NCBI RefSeq assembly: GCF_019431355.1
Contig: NZ_CP080269.1
Coordinates: 5,920,927 to 5,984,926 of the forward strand
Reading direction: 5' to 3'
Origin: Paenibacillus sp. R14(2021)
GTDB taxonomy: Bacteria; Bacillota; Bacilli; Paenibacillales; Paenibacillaceae
Length of the DNA: 64,000 nucleotides
The position numbers were made by a program, and so were the translations under genes. How positions within the stretch are numbered: position 1 is the stretch's first letter; each line of letters opens with the position of its first letter. The notes beneath the pieces are model-generated. The model was not told the origin of the DNA, did not search any database, and saw only the letters and a program-made list of their open reading frames with translations. Positions 56,694-64,000 of the stretch are shown in pieces.

Positions 56694-56743
56694 AAGCCGA
56701 ATACTTGGGTCTTGCGAGGGACCCGGGGCATTCGGCTTTTTTG
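56694..56743 (+). terminator. intrinsic terminator before prmA
   Basis: AAGCCGAAT (56694-56702) pairs with ATTCGGCTT (56730-56738), with an inner GGGTC/GACCC hairpin, then TTTT. Confidence 0.82.
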
Positions 56744-56769
56744 TGCATAAGGGCCATCTGGTGTAGAAT
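56741..56769 (+). promoter_or_regulatory. prmA operon promoter
   Basis: TTGTGC (56741-56746), 17-base spacer, TG then TAGAAT (56764-56769), overlapping the T run of the preceding terminator. Confidence 0.5.
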
Positions 56770-56829
56770 AGACGTCATAGGTTTACGTATGAAGAAGGAT
56801 TGACTAAGAAGATCAGGGGGATTTACAAC

Positions 56830-57813
56830 GTGAAATGGCATGAATTGACGATCTCGACAACGGAAGAAGCGATCGAGATGATTTCCAACTTTTTGCATGA
56901 ATTGGATGCGGACGGCGTATCCATTGAAGAATCAGGAACGCTGAACAAGCAGCGTGACACCTCGCTCGGACAATGGTATGAGCATCCGCTTAACGATATT
57001 CCGGAAGGCCAGGCCGTCATTAAAGGCTACTTCTCCGAGCTTGATACGGATATTGATGCATTGATGGCGAGCTTGCCAGCTAGAATCGATCAGCTCCGTG
57101 AATTCGATATCGATCCCGGTGATTATAAGCTGTCCAAAGCGCTGGTAGACGAGGAAGATTGGGCGAATGCATGGAAACAATATTTTAAGCCGATTCGCGT
57201 ATCGGAGCGTTTGACGATCAAGCCGACTTGGGAAGAGTACACACCTTCACCGGATGAACGTATTATCGAGCTTGATCCCGGCATGGCGTTTGGAACAGGG
57301 ACGCATCCGACGACTGCGCTTTGTCTTCGCACGCTTGAATCCGTCATCAAAGGCGGCGAGGAAGTAATCGACGTTGGAACAGGCTCCGGTATTCTAGCGA
57401 TCGGGGCGATGCTTCTCGGTGCGCGCAAAGTGCTTGCGCTCGATTTGGATCCTATTGCGGTTACCTCGGCGAAGGAGAACAGCCGGCTGAATGGTCTTGA
57501 AGGCGATATCCAAGTGTACTTGAGCGATTTGCTCGGCGTGTTGAAAAAGGATACGGCAGATACCTCGTCCGTGCCGCTGAATGTTACCGTTCCCGTAGAT
57601 CTCGTCGTGGCGAACATTTTGGCCGAAATTATTCTGCTGTTCTTGGACGATGTGTACGCTGCGCTGAAGCCAGGCGGCACGTATATCGCGTCAGGTATTT
57701 TCAAGAACAAAGAAGAAGACGTTGCGGCTGGATTGCAAGCAGCCGGATTCACGATTTTGGACCGCCAGCGCGATCAGGATTGGATTGCCTTCGTTGCCAA
57801 GAAACCGGAGTAA
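56830..57813 (+). CDS. prmA: ribosomal protein L11 methyltransferase
   Basis: 327 residues from GTG 56830 (AGGGGG at 56815-56820). N-terminal L11-binding domain starting 'VKWHELTISTTEEAIEMI', then the SAM domain with 'LDPGMAFGTGTHPTTALCLR', 'VIDVGTGSGILAIGAMLLGA' and 'VANILAEIILLFL'. Methylates L11 on the ribosome. B. subtilis has prmA (yqeT) at the same place after dnaJ. Confidence 0.97.
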   Translation: MKWHELTISTTEEAIEMISNFLHELDADGVSIEESGTLNKQRDTSLGQWYEHPLNDIPEGQAVIKGYFSELDTDIDALMASLPARIDQLREFDIDPGDYKLSKALVDEEDWANAWKQYFKPIRVSERLTIKPTWEEYTPSPDERIIELDPGMAFGTGTHPTTALCLRTLESVIKGGEEVIDVGTGSGILAIGAMLLGARKVLALDLDPIAVTSAKENSRLNGLEGDIQVYLSDLLGVLKKDTADTSSVPLNVTVPVDLVVANILAEIILLFLDDVYAALKPGGTYIASGIFKNKEEDVAAGLQAAGFTILDRQRDQDWIAFVAKKPE

Positions 57814-57823
57814 ATGCGCGTGC

Positions 57824-57905
57824 GTATCGCAGAAAACTAAGCCTATGCTTCCGAAGCGAGTTTTCTGCTCGCACTGATGTATCTCAAGGAGTATCGCAGA
57901 AAACT
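57824..57905 (+). repeat. three-part alternating inverted/direct repeat before the site-2 protease gene
   Basis: GTATCGCAGAAAACT occurs at 57824-57838 and again at 57891-57905. Between them, AGTTTTCTGC (57859-57868) is the exact reverse complement of GCAGAAAACT in both. The middle arm can pair with either flank (loops of 20 and 27 bases), giving mutually exclusive hairpins. The last copy ends 3 bases before TAGGAGG. Confidence 0.7.
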
Positions 57906-57921
57906 TTTAGGAGGCCCGATC

Positions 57922-58632
57922 GTGTCGGATTTTTTATGGTATCCGCTCAGTGATTTGCCGTTCGTCTTTCTAGTTTTGATGATCGCATTCACGGTGCATG
58001 AGTTTGCCCATGCTTACTTTGCTTATAAATTCGGAGATCGAACCGCTTACGACGCCGGGCGCGTGACGCTGAATCCTCGCGTTCACTTAGATGTGCTGGG
58101 CACGATTCTGCTCTTGGTCGCCGGTTTCGGATGGGCGAAGCCGGTTCCCGTAAACAGAGGTAGATTCAAGCATCCCCGGCTGATGGGCATTGTCGTATCG
58201 GCGGTTGGCCCGCTCAGCAATTTGCTCATTGCCGTGCTCGGCATTATTGCAGTGTACATCCTGAACGAGACCGGTTTTCTGAATTCGGCATCACATGGTG
58301 TTCAACAAGCCGTTGGGCATTTCTCGTATTATTTGATTACGATTAATATCCTGTTGTTCTTATTCAATCTGATTCCTGTACCGCCGCTTGACGGCTACCG
58401 TATTATTCAAGATCTCGTGCCGCTCAAGGTGAGATACCACATGGACCAACGCGCGCACTGGGGAATTTTTGTTTTCCTTCTGATCGTCTTCATACCTTCA
58501 TTGCGAAGAGAGACGTTAGATCCGCTGTTCTCGCTGTGGAGCGATATTTTCCTGTTTACGGTTAATAAATGCGAATTGGTATTCGATTCGGTCAATTGGC
58601 CGGCGCTGTGGACCGACTTCTTCTTGAAGTAA
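57922..58632 (+). CDS. site-2 protease family membrane metalloprotease
   Basis: 236 residues from GTG 57922 (TAGGAGG upstream). Zinc motif His26-Glu27-x2-His30 in 'FTVHEFAHAYFAYKF', and the second ligand motif 'NLIPVPPLDGYRI', both within membrane helices. Group of small M50 proteases (FwdE/YwhC-like) without a PDZ domain. About five membrane segments. The leader carries a striking alternating repeat. Substrate unknown; cleavage of a membrane anti-sigma factor is possible for the fold in general. Confidence 0.9.
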   Translation: MSDFLWYPLSDLPFVFLVLMIAFTVHEFAHAYFAYKFGDRTAYDAGRVTLNPRVHLDVLGTILLLVAGFGWAKPVPVNRGRFKHPRLMGIVVSAVGPLSNLLIAVLGIIAVYILNETGFLNSASHGVQQAVGHFSYYLITINILLFLFNLIPVPPLDGYRIIQDLVPLKVRYHMDQRAHWGIFVFLLIVFIPSLRRETLDPLFSLWSDIFLFTVNKCELVFDSVNWPALWTDFFLK

Positions 58633-58773
58633 TGACTTTTGCAGCCTTGACCAGTCACTGGAAATGTGCTAAACGCTGGCGAAGCAGAGCCAAAACGTGT
58701 ATGATATAGGTTGAAGTTTTTACGCAGACCGCGGGTGCGGTGTCTGTGATCTGACTGGAAAGGTTCAATCTCA

Positions 58774-59544
58774 ATGCAGCGATATTTTGTAACACCGGAG
58801 CAGATCGCGGATCGGTCCATTGTGCTTGAGGGCGATGATGCGCATCATATTACGCGCGTTATGCGGATGGAAGCCGGAGATCTAATTATCGTCAGTGATG
58901 GAGCCGAGCGCGTTGCGGAAGCTAAGCTCATAAACCTATCACCTGGGCGAGTAGAGGCCGAAGTGAACGAATGGCTGCCGATGACAGGCGAGCCGGTTTG
59001 GTCCGTGACGGTAGCGCAGAGCCTGCCGAAGGGCGACAAAATGGAAATCGTCATTCAGAAGGGAACGGAAATCGGCGCAGCAGCTTTCGTGCCGTTCGAG
59101 TCCCAGCGAATGATTGTTCAATATGACGGGAAGAAAGAAGCCAAGCGGCTGGAGCGCTGGGGCAAAATCGCCAAAGAAGCGGCGGAGCAGGCGCATCGGA
59201 GCCGGATTCCGTCGATCGAGGCGGTTGCCTCCTGGGAGCAGCTGCTGGCGCGAATTGCTTCAGCCGATTTGGCGTTGTTTTGCTATGAGAAGGAAGGCGG
59301 CGGGCTTGGATTAAGAGAAGCCGTCGCGAGGCATCGATTGAATGAGAATTGGGGCGGCGAAGAGAGGCGTATACTGCTCATCGTCGGCCCGGAGGGCGGC
59401 TTCACCGAGCGTGAAGCCGAGGAAGCCGAGAAGGCCGGCGCAATTGTCGTCGGTCTTGGCAAGCGAATCTTACGCACGGAAACCGCTGCGATGGTTGGAC
59501 TCGCCTGCCTCATGTATGAATCCGGAGAAATGGGAGGCGCTTAA
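58774..59544 (+). CDS. rsmE: 16S rRNA m3U1498 methyltransferase RsmE
   Basis: 256 residues, SPOUT fold with an N-terminal PUA-like domain ('MQRYFVTPEQIADRSIVLEG'). Knot motifs are 'LLIVGPEGGFTEREAEEA' and 'LGKRILRTETAAMVGL'. The gene ends 4 bases before mtaB, whose ribosome site lies within its last codons. Confidence 0.96.
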   Translation: MQRYFVTPEQIADRSIVLEGDDAHHITRVMRMEAGDLIIVSDGAERVAEAKLINLSPGRVEAEVNEWLPMTGEPVWSVTVAQSLPKGDKMEIVIQKGTEIGAAAFVPFESQRMIVQYDGKKEAKRLERWGKIAKEAAEQAHRSRIPSIEAVASWEQLLARIASADLALFCYEKEGGGLGLREAVARHRLNENWGGEERRILLIVGPEGGFTEREAEEAEKAGAIVVGLGKRILRTETAAMVGLACLMYESGEMGGA

Positions 59545-59548
59545 CGAC

Positions 59549-60958
59549 ATGCCGTCGGTTGCTTTTTACACATTAGGATGCAAGGTTAACTTTTACGATA
59601 CGGAAGCGATCTGGCAGCTGTTCAAGAACGAAGGCTATGAACAGGTCGACTTCGAGACGACGACAGCTGATGTTTATCTGATTAATACATGTACGGTCAC
59701 GAATACGGGGGATAAGAAGAGCAGGCAGATCATCCGCCGCGCGATACGCCGCAATCCCGACGCTGTAATCGCAGTTACCGGCTGCTATGCGCAGACATCG
59801 CCTGCGGAGATTCTCGCAATTGAAGGCGTTGACCTCGTTATCGGAACGCAGGATCGGGACAAGCTGATGAACTATATTACAGATCTTCAGAACGAACGCC
59901 AGCCTGTGAACGCGGTCCGCAATATTATGAAGACGCGCGAGTTCGAAGAGCTGGACGTGCCGGATTTTGCCGAGCGCACGCGCGCGTTCCTGAAGATTCA
60001 GGAGGGCTGCAACAATTTCTGCACCTTCTGCATCATTCCTTGGTCACGGGGCCTCTCTCGCAGCCGTGAGCCGATGAGTGTGCTGAACCAAGCGCGTCAG
60101 CTGGTGGAAGCCGGGTACAAAGAAATCGTGCTTACGGGCATTCATACGGGCGGATATGGCGATGATATGGAGAACTACCGTCTATCTGACCTATTGTGGG
60201 ACCTCGATGCCATCCAGGGGCTTGAGCGGATTCGGATCAGCTCCATCGAAGCCAGCCAAATCGACGACAAGATGATCGAGGTGCTGAACAAGTCCACCAA
60301 GATGTGCCGTCACCTGCACATTCCGCTTCAAGCCGGAGACAACGATGTGTTGAAACGGATGCGCCGCAAGTATACGGTAGAGCAGTTCGCAGATAAGATC
60401 AAGCTGCTGCACGAGGCGATGCCGGGCGTGGCGATTACGACGGACGTGATCGTCGGCTTCCCTGGAGAGACGGAAGAAATGTATAAGAACGGCTTCGACT
60501 TTATGGAGAAGCTCGGCTTTGCCGAAATGCATGTCTTCCCTTACTCCAAGCGTACCGGAACACCGGCTGCCCGCATGGAAGATCAGATTGACGAGGAAGT
60601 GAAGAACGAGCGCGTTCACCAATTGATCGATTTGTCCGAACGGATGCAGCTGCAATACGGACAGAAGTATGTCGGCGAAGTGTTGGATGTTATCCCGGAA
60701 CGGGCGCACAAGAGTGAACTGCATTCGGGACGCATATTGGGCTACTCCGACAACTACATTCAGGTCGTATTTGAAGGTGCGGAATCGCTGATTGGCGAGC
60801 TGTGCCGCGTAAAAATCACGGAAGCCGGCGTCAACGAATGCTATGGACAGCTGGTTCGCGTGCTGAATGAGAATACGCCGGCTGCCATTCGCCCGCAAAG
60901 CGCGGCGCGCGCGGAAGAAGCTCGGCATAAGCCGCAGCCGAAAGCGATGCAGGCGTAA
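59549..60958 (+). CDS. mtaB: tRNA t6A37 methylthiotransferase MtaB
   Basis: 469 residues. The N-terminal cluster cysteines appear in 'TLGCKVNFYD', 'NTCTVTN' and 'TGCYAQT'; the radical-SAM cluster is 'CNNFCTFC'. A C-terminal TRAM-like domain follows. It thiomethylates ct6A/t6A37 in tRNA (B. subtilis YqeV). ATG 59549 has GGGAGG at 59532-59537, inside rsmE; the longer frame into rsmE is not used. Confidence 0.96.
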   Translation: MPSVAFYTLGCKVNFYDTEAIWQLFKNEGYEQVDFETTTADVYLINTCTVTNTGDKKSRQIIRRAIRRNPDAVIAVTGCYAQTSPAEILAIEGVDLVIGTQDRDKLMNYITDLQNERQPVNAVRNIMKTREFEELDVPDFAERTRAFLKIQEGCNNFCTFCIIPWSRGLSRSREPMSVLNQARQLVEAGYKEIVLTGIHTGGYGDDMENYRLSDLLWDLDAIQGLERIRISSIEASQIDDKMIEVLNKSTKMCRHLHIPLQAGDNDVLKRMRRKYTVEQFADKIKLLHEAMPGVAITTDVIVGFPGETEEMYKNGFDFMEKLGFAEMHVFPYSKRTGTPAARMEDQIDEEVKNERVHQLIDLSERMQLQYGQKYVGEVLDVIPERAHKSELHSGRILGYSDNYIQVVFEGAESLIGELCRVKITEAGVNECYGQLVRVLNENTPAAIRPQSAARAEEARHKPQPKAMQA

Positions 60959-60975
60959 TGAAATAATGATTTGCT

Positions 60976-61020
60976 GCAAGGATTCTAGGCTGCCGTACAT
61001 GGCTGCTTAAGAATCCTTGC
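60976..61020 (+). other. 11-bp hairpin between mtaB and the NUDIX gene
   Basis: GCAAGGATTCT (60976-60986) pairs with AGAATCCTTGC (61010-61020) around a 23-base loop containing GCC/GGC. No T run follows on either strand, so it is not a standard terminator. It may be an mRNA processing or stability element. Confidence 0.5.
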
Positions 61021-61055
61021 TCCACATATTGAACCAAAGGCAGGGGGGACGCAAA

Positions 61056-61487
61056 ATGAAGGAAATTTCAGCAGGCGGGGTAGTATTCCGGCGGGTGAAC
61101 GGTGAACTGCAGATTCAGCTCATCCAAGATCGCTATGGCAAAATATCGCTCCCCAAAGGCAAGATGGAGCCAGGTGAAACGGTTGAACAGACAGCGCTGC
61201 GCGAGATCGCAGAAGAAACCGGGATACAAGGCGCCATCGTTTCCCCGATCGACCAAATCAAATACCGGTATAATCATGATGCCAAGGGTCCCGTCGACAA
61301 AGAGGTCCATTACTATTTGGTAGAGGCCGTCGGCGGCAAGCTGCAGGCGCAGGTGGAGGAAATCCGCGGCGTGGAATGGTTCGAGCCCGCCGAGGCCTGG
61401 CGCAGGCAGAAGCAGTCGGGCTATAACAATAACGACCGAATTCTTGGCGGCGCGCTTCGTCTGCTCGGCTTGGACTTTGCGGGCTGA
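61056..61487 (+). CDS. NUDIX hydrolase
   Basis: 143 residues. The Nudix box 'GKMEPGETVEQTALREIAEE' followed by TGI fits G-x5-E-x7-R-E-U-x-E-E-x-G-U. 'KISLPKGKMEPGE' and the short length suggest an Ap4A/NTP-type or diphosphoinositol-like pyrophosphohydrolase. AGGGGGG precedes ATG 61056. It converges on the Na/Pi cotransporter gene. Substrate unknown. Confidence 0.92.
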   Translation: MKEISAGGVVFRRVNGELQIQLIQDRYGKISLPKGKMEPGETVEQTALREIAEETGIQGAIVSPIDQIKYRYNHDAKGPVDKEVHYYLVEAVGGKLQAQVEEIRGVEWFEPAEAWRRQKQSGYNNNDRILGGALRLLGLDFAG

Positions 61488-61522
61488 GAGCAGCGCGAAC
61501 CGCTGGAATCACGGCTGACCGC

Positions 61523-62509
61523 CTACGTTGTCCCCAACTTTCGAAGCCAGGGATGATAACAGAGCGGAAGCGCAAGCATAGAACACAGCACGTTAAAAAT
61601 CGTCTGCGCATGAGCGATCTGACCCGCCGGTGACGAAGTCAGCCAGGCTGCGCCGCTGCCAAGCGCTGCCGTGAACGGTGCGAACAGCGCGGCGCCTCCG
61701 ACATTGAGCAGCACATGCGTCCAGGCGACGAACCTCCCCGAAGGCGTTCCGCCGAGTGCGGCGAGCACGGCTGTCACGCAGGTGCCGACATTCGCGCCAA
61801 TGACGATCGCAATGCCGATTTCGATTGGCATTGCGCCGGATTCAGCCAGCCCCATCACGATGCCGATAACTGCGGCGCTGCTGTGTACGGCCGCGGTGAG
61901 AACGGTGCCGGCGGCTAGTCCCCAGAGTACGCTGTCCTCGGCCCGGTTCAAGAAGCCGGCAAAGAACGGCGAGGCTTGAACGGCGGGGGCGATTGACTGC
62001 ATTAGGCTAATGCCAATCAGCAGCAGCGCGAAGCCGCCTGCGACGACTGAACCGGTTCGAAGCGGTACGGCAGCGCGTCCAAGCCATGTTTCCGAGCGGG
62101 GGCTCTGGCTGCCGATGCCGATTTCTCCGAACAGCGCGGTCAAGAGCCAGGCAAGCAGCGAGATTGCGAGCAGCGGCAAGCCGAACCGATTCAGATTCAA
62201 GCCGATCAATTCGGTTGTCAAGCAGGTGCCGATATTGGTGCCGAGGACGATGCCGAGTGTTCGGGGGAAGGTCAGAATGCCGGCATTCACCATGCCGATC
62301 GACATGACCGTAACGGCTGTGCTGCTCTGCAGGACAGCTGTTGATGCTGTCCCGACAAGCAACCCGTGCAGCGGTGTCGATGTGAACCTTTGCAAGAGCG
62401 CGTGAAGCCGGCTGCCGACGGAGCGGTGAAGGGCAAGCTCCATGGTCCGCATGCCGAGCAGGAAGAGAACGAAGCCGCCGAGCATCGGCACGACAATACG
62501 TATCAACAT
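61523..62509 (-). CDS. Na/Pi cotransporter family protein
   Basis: 328 residues, eight or more membrane helices. The inverted-repeat motif of the family appears twice: 'TAVLQSSTAVTVMSIGMV' and 'TAAVHSSAAVIGIVMGLA'. The second copy has HSS in place of the more usual QSS. 'GIVLGTNIGTCLTTELIGL' and 'AIVIGANVGTCVTAVL' are also paired. AAAGGAG precedes ATG 62509, so the longer open frame is not used. It lacks the C-terminal PhoU-like domain of larger members. Probably imports phosphate with sodium. Confidence 0.9.
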   Translation of the reverse strand: MLIRIVVPMLGGFVLFLLGMRTMELALHRSVGSRLHALLQRFTSTPLHGLLVGTASTAVLQSSTAVTVMSIGMVNAGILTFPRTLGIVLGTNIGTCLTTELIGLNLNRFGLPLLAISLLAWLLTALFGEIGIGSQSPRSETWLGRAAVPLRTGSVVAGGFALLLIGISLMQSIAPAVQASPFFAGFLNRAEDSVLWGLAAGTVLTAAVHSSAAVIGIVMGLAESGAMPIEIGIAIVIGANVGTCVTAVLAALGGTPSGRFVAWTHVLLNVGGAALFAPFTAALGSGAAWLTSSPAGQIAHAQTIFNVLCSMLALPLCYHPWLRKLGTT

Positions 62510-62605
62510 AAAGTTAACTCCTTTACATACAGGTAACGGATACATATGCGAATCAAGAGACAAGCATGACAGGCTGAACAGCCGCCGAGGAGATGGATAA
62601 GTAGA

Positions 62606-64000
62606 ATGGTAAGGTCTAAAGCAGTATTGCAGCGCGAACGGAAGAAGAGAACGGAGGCCGGTCATCCGTGGATATTCGCGAGTGAAATCAACCGCGTGGA
62701 CGGGGAAACGTCACCAGGCGATCTGGTTGATGTCGTCAGCTTTCAGGGTAAATATTTGGCGACGGGCTACTGGAACCCGAGCTCGCAAATTACGATTCGT
62801 GTCATTGATCATAAACCGGTCGATGCGATGGACGAAGCCTTCTTCATCGAGCGATTCGAGCAGTGCAAGCAGCACCGTACCCGTTTCGTCAACGGCAGCG
62901 ACTGCAGACTTGTCTACGGCGAAGCGGATTTCTTGCCGGGACTCATCGTGGACCGGTTCGGGGATGTGCTCGTCGTTCAAATTCTTACGCTGGGCATGGA
63001 AGTAAGACGCGATGCGCTCGTGAGTGCGTTGAGTGCCGTCTTCGCGCCGAAGGGCATTTATGAGCGAAGCGACGTATCGGTCCGTGGATTGGAAGGCTTG
63101 GAGGAGCGGACTGGCATCCTCTACGGGGAATGTCCGCGAATCGTGGAGATTATCGAGAACGGCTTGAAGCTGGAAGTCGATATCATGGAAGGCCAGAAGA
63201 CCGGATACTTCTTCGACCAACGCGAGAACCGGGCTTCCATTGCGCCGCTCATGATGGGCTGGGGCGCTCGCAGCGGCATTCGGCTCATGGAACGTCCCGA
63301 AGCGGCAGCTGTAGGTGATTCAGTTGCAAGTGCCGCTGGAAAGGAAAGCGATCTGGTGCCGGTAAACGCAAACGGCAAAGTCGTCTCCTTCCCGTACTGG
63401 GACGGTGCGACGGTGCTGGAATGCTTCGCGCATACAGGCAGCTTCACACTGCATGCATGCAAATACGGCGCGAAGAAGGTGACCTGCCTTGATGTTTCCG
63501 CGCATGCGATCGAGACGGCTCAGCGCAACGTCGAGCGGAACGGTTTTACCGATCGGGTGGAATTCGTCGTTGCGGACGCGTTCGAATATTTGCGCACGCA
63601 GGTCAAGGGTATCGAAGAACGCGTGGAACGGAGCAAGGCGACCGTCGCAGGAAAGCTGGATACCTCCAAGCCGATGACCGGCGAAGCGGGGCGCAAATGG
63701 GATGTGGTTATCTTGGACCCGCCGGCGTTCACGAAATCTAAGCATGCGATTGAAGGCGCGGTGCGCGGTTATAAGGATATTAATTTGCACGGGATGAAGC
63801 TCGTGAACGAAGGCGGTTATCTGGTAACGGCAAGCTGCTCGTATCACATGCGTCCGGAGCTGTTTCTCGAGACGATTCAGGCGGCAGCGGTCGATGCCGG
63901 CAAAACGCTGCGTTTAATCGAGTGGCGCGCGGCAGGCAAGGACCATCCGCAGATCGTTGGCGTGAACGAAGGGCATTATTTGAAGTTCGGCATTTTCGAG
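62606..64000 (+). CDS. class I SAM-dependent rRNA methyltransferase, RlmI/YwbD-like (3' end outside window)
   Basis: 465 codons are present and the frame is still open at the right edge. The N-terminal PUA domain ('RTEAGHPWIFASEINRVDGE') precedes an RlmI-type domain ('YGEADFLPGLIVDRFGDVLV', 'MEGQKTGYFFDQRENR') and the SAM fold ('VLECFAHTGSFTLHACKYGA', catalytic-type 'VVILDPPAFTKSKHAI', 'ASCSYHMRPELF'). Relatives are about 395-400 residues; this one has two extra segments, about 30-35 residues after the 'DQRENR' motif and about 30 before 'WDVVILDPPAF'. ATG 62606 has GAGGAG 13 bases upstream. Divergent from the Na/Pi transporter gene. It probably makes m5C in 23S rRNA. Confidence 0.88.
   Translation, partial: MVRSKAVLQRERKKRTEAGHPWIFASEINRVDGETSPGDLVDVVSFQGKYLATGYWNPSSQITIRVIDHKPVDAMDEAFFIERFEQCKQHRTRFVNGSDCRLVYGEADFLPGLIVDRFGDVLVVQILTLGMEVRRDALVSALSAVFAPKGIYERSDVSVRGLEGLEERTGILYGECPRIVEIIENGLKLEVDIMEGQKTGYFFDQRENRASIAPLMMGWGARSGIRLMERPEAAAVGDSVASAAGKESDLVPVNANGKVVSFPYWDGATVLECFAHTGSFTLHACKYGAKKVTCLDVSAHAIETAQRNVERNGFTDRVEFVVADAFEYLRTQVKGIEERVERSKATVAGKLDTSKPMTGEAGRKWDVVILDPPAFTKSKHAIEGAVRGYKDINLHGMKLVNEGGYLVTASCSYHMRPELFLETIQAAAVDAGKTLRLIEWRAAGKDHPQIVGVNEGHYLKFGIFE

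Overview
The window looks like a chromosomal segment from a spore-forming member of the Paenibacillaceae (Paenibacillus or a close relative). The evidence is the Firmicutes cluster yqeG-yqeH-aroE-yhbY-nadD-yqeK-rsfS-...-yqeM-comER, the sporulation genes spoVAC/AD/AE, gpr and spoIIP, a leuS T-box leader, a CIRCE-controlled hrcA-grpE-dnaK-dnaJ locus, strong AGGAGG-type ribosome sites with many GTG/TTG starts, and moderately high GC. No rRNA, tRNA, CRISPR array, transposase, integrase or phage gene was seen, so the segment reads as ordinary chromosome with a few accessory inserts.

Layout. 0-9.8 kb holds mixed accessory genes: a partial regulator tail, an LtaS-type membrane sulfatase, an orphan molybdopterin oxidoreductase, a small IDEAL-domain-like protein behind a palindromic operator, two AraC regulators, a phytanoyl-CoA-type dioxygenase, a sugar isomerase-like TIM barrel and a nitroreductase. 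9.8-14.2 kb holds a divergent pair, a large clan GH-A glycosidase and a LacI repressor. 14.3-16.5 kb is a minimal SpoVA operon (AC-AD-AE) behind a forespore sigma-G-like promoter, preceded by a 31-residue membrane peptide. 16.6-21.1 kb is a MoxR ATPase / DUF58 / membrane transglutaminase operon.

21.1-27.3 kb is the tightly packed yqeG-to-yqeM operon (ribosome assembly, shikimate pathway, NAD synthesis). A leucine T-box leader and leuS follow. 30.3-36.8 kb is the competence locus (comER divergent from comEA, then comEB and comEC) with an O-acetylhomoserine sulfhydrylase gene inserted between comEA and comEB. 36.8-40.6 kb is a more AT-rich insert-like stretch. Its main gene fuses an alpha/beta-hydrolase fold that has lost its catalytic Ser and His to a winged-helix/BTAD-like regulator module. 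A CuA-type lipoprotein, a small helical protein and a D-2-hydroxyacid dehydrogenase follow.

40.8-42.5 kb is an ECF sigma/anti-sigma pair. 42.7-61 kb follows the classical Bacillus order holA, rpsT, gpr, spoIIP, yqxA, lepA, hemW, hrcA, grpE, dnaK, dnaJ, prmA, rsmE, mtaB, with small lineage genes, a GNAT gene and a site-2-type protease interspersed. The window ends with a NUDIX hydrolase, a Na/Pi-cotransporter-like protein and an rRNA methyltransferase gene that runs off the right edge.

Most noteworthy: the pseudo-hydrolase/regulator fusion (37.1-38.5 kb); the spoVAC start region, where a sigma-G-like promoter and a perfect Shine-Dalgarno lead to ATC codons rather than ATG; a three-element alternating inverted repeat before the site-2 protease gene; and a 98-bp-period duplication of a gene tail and terminator that now carries the hrcA promoter.
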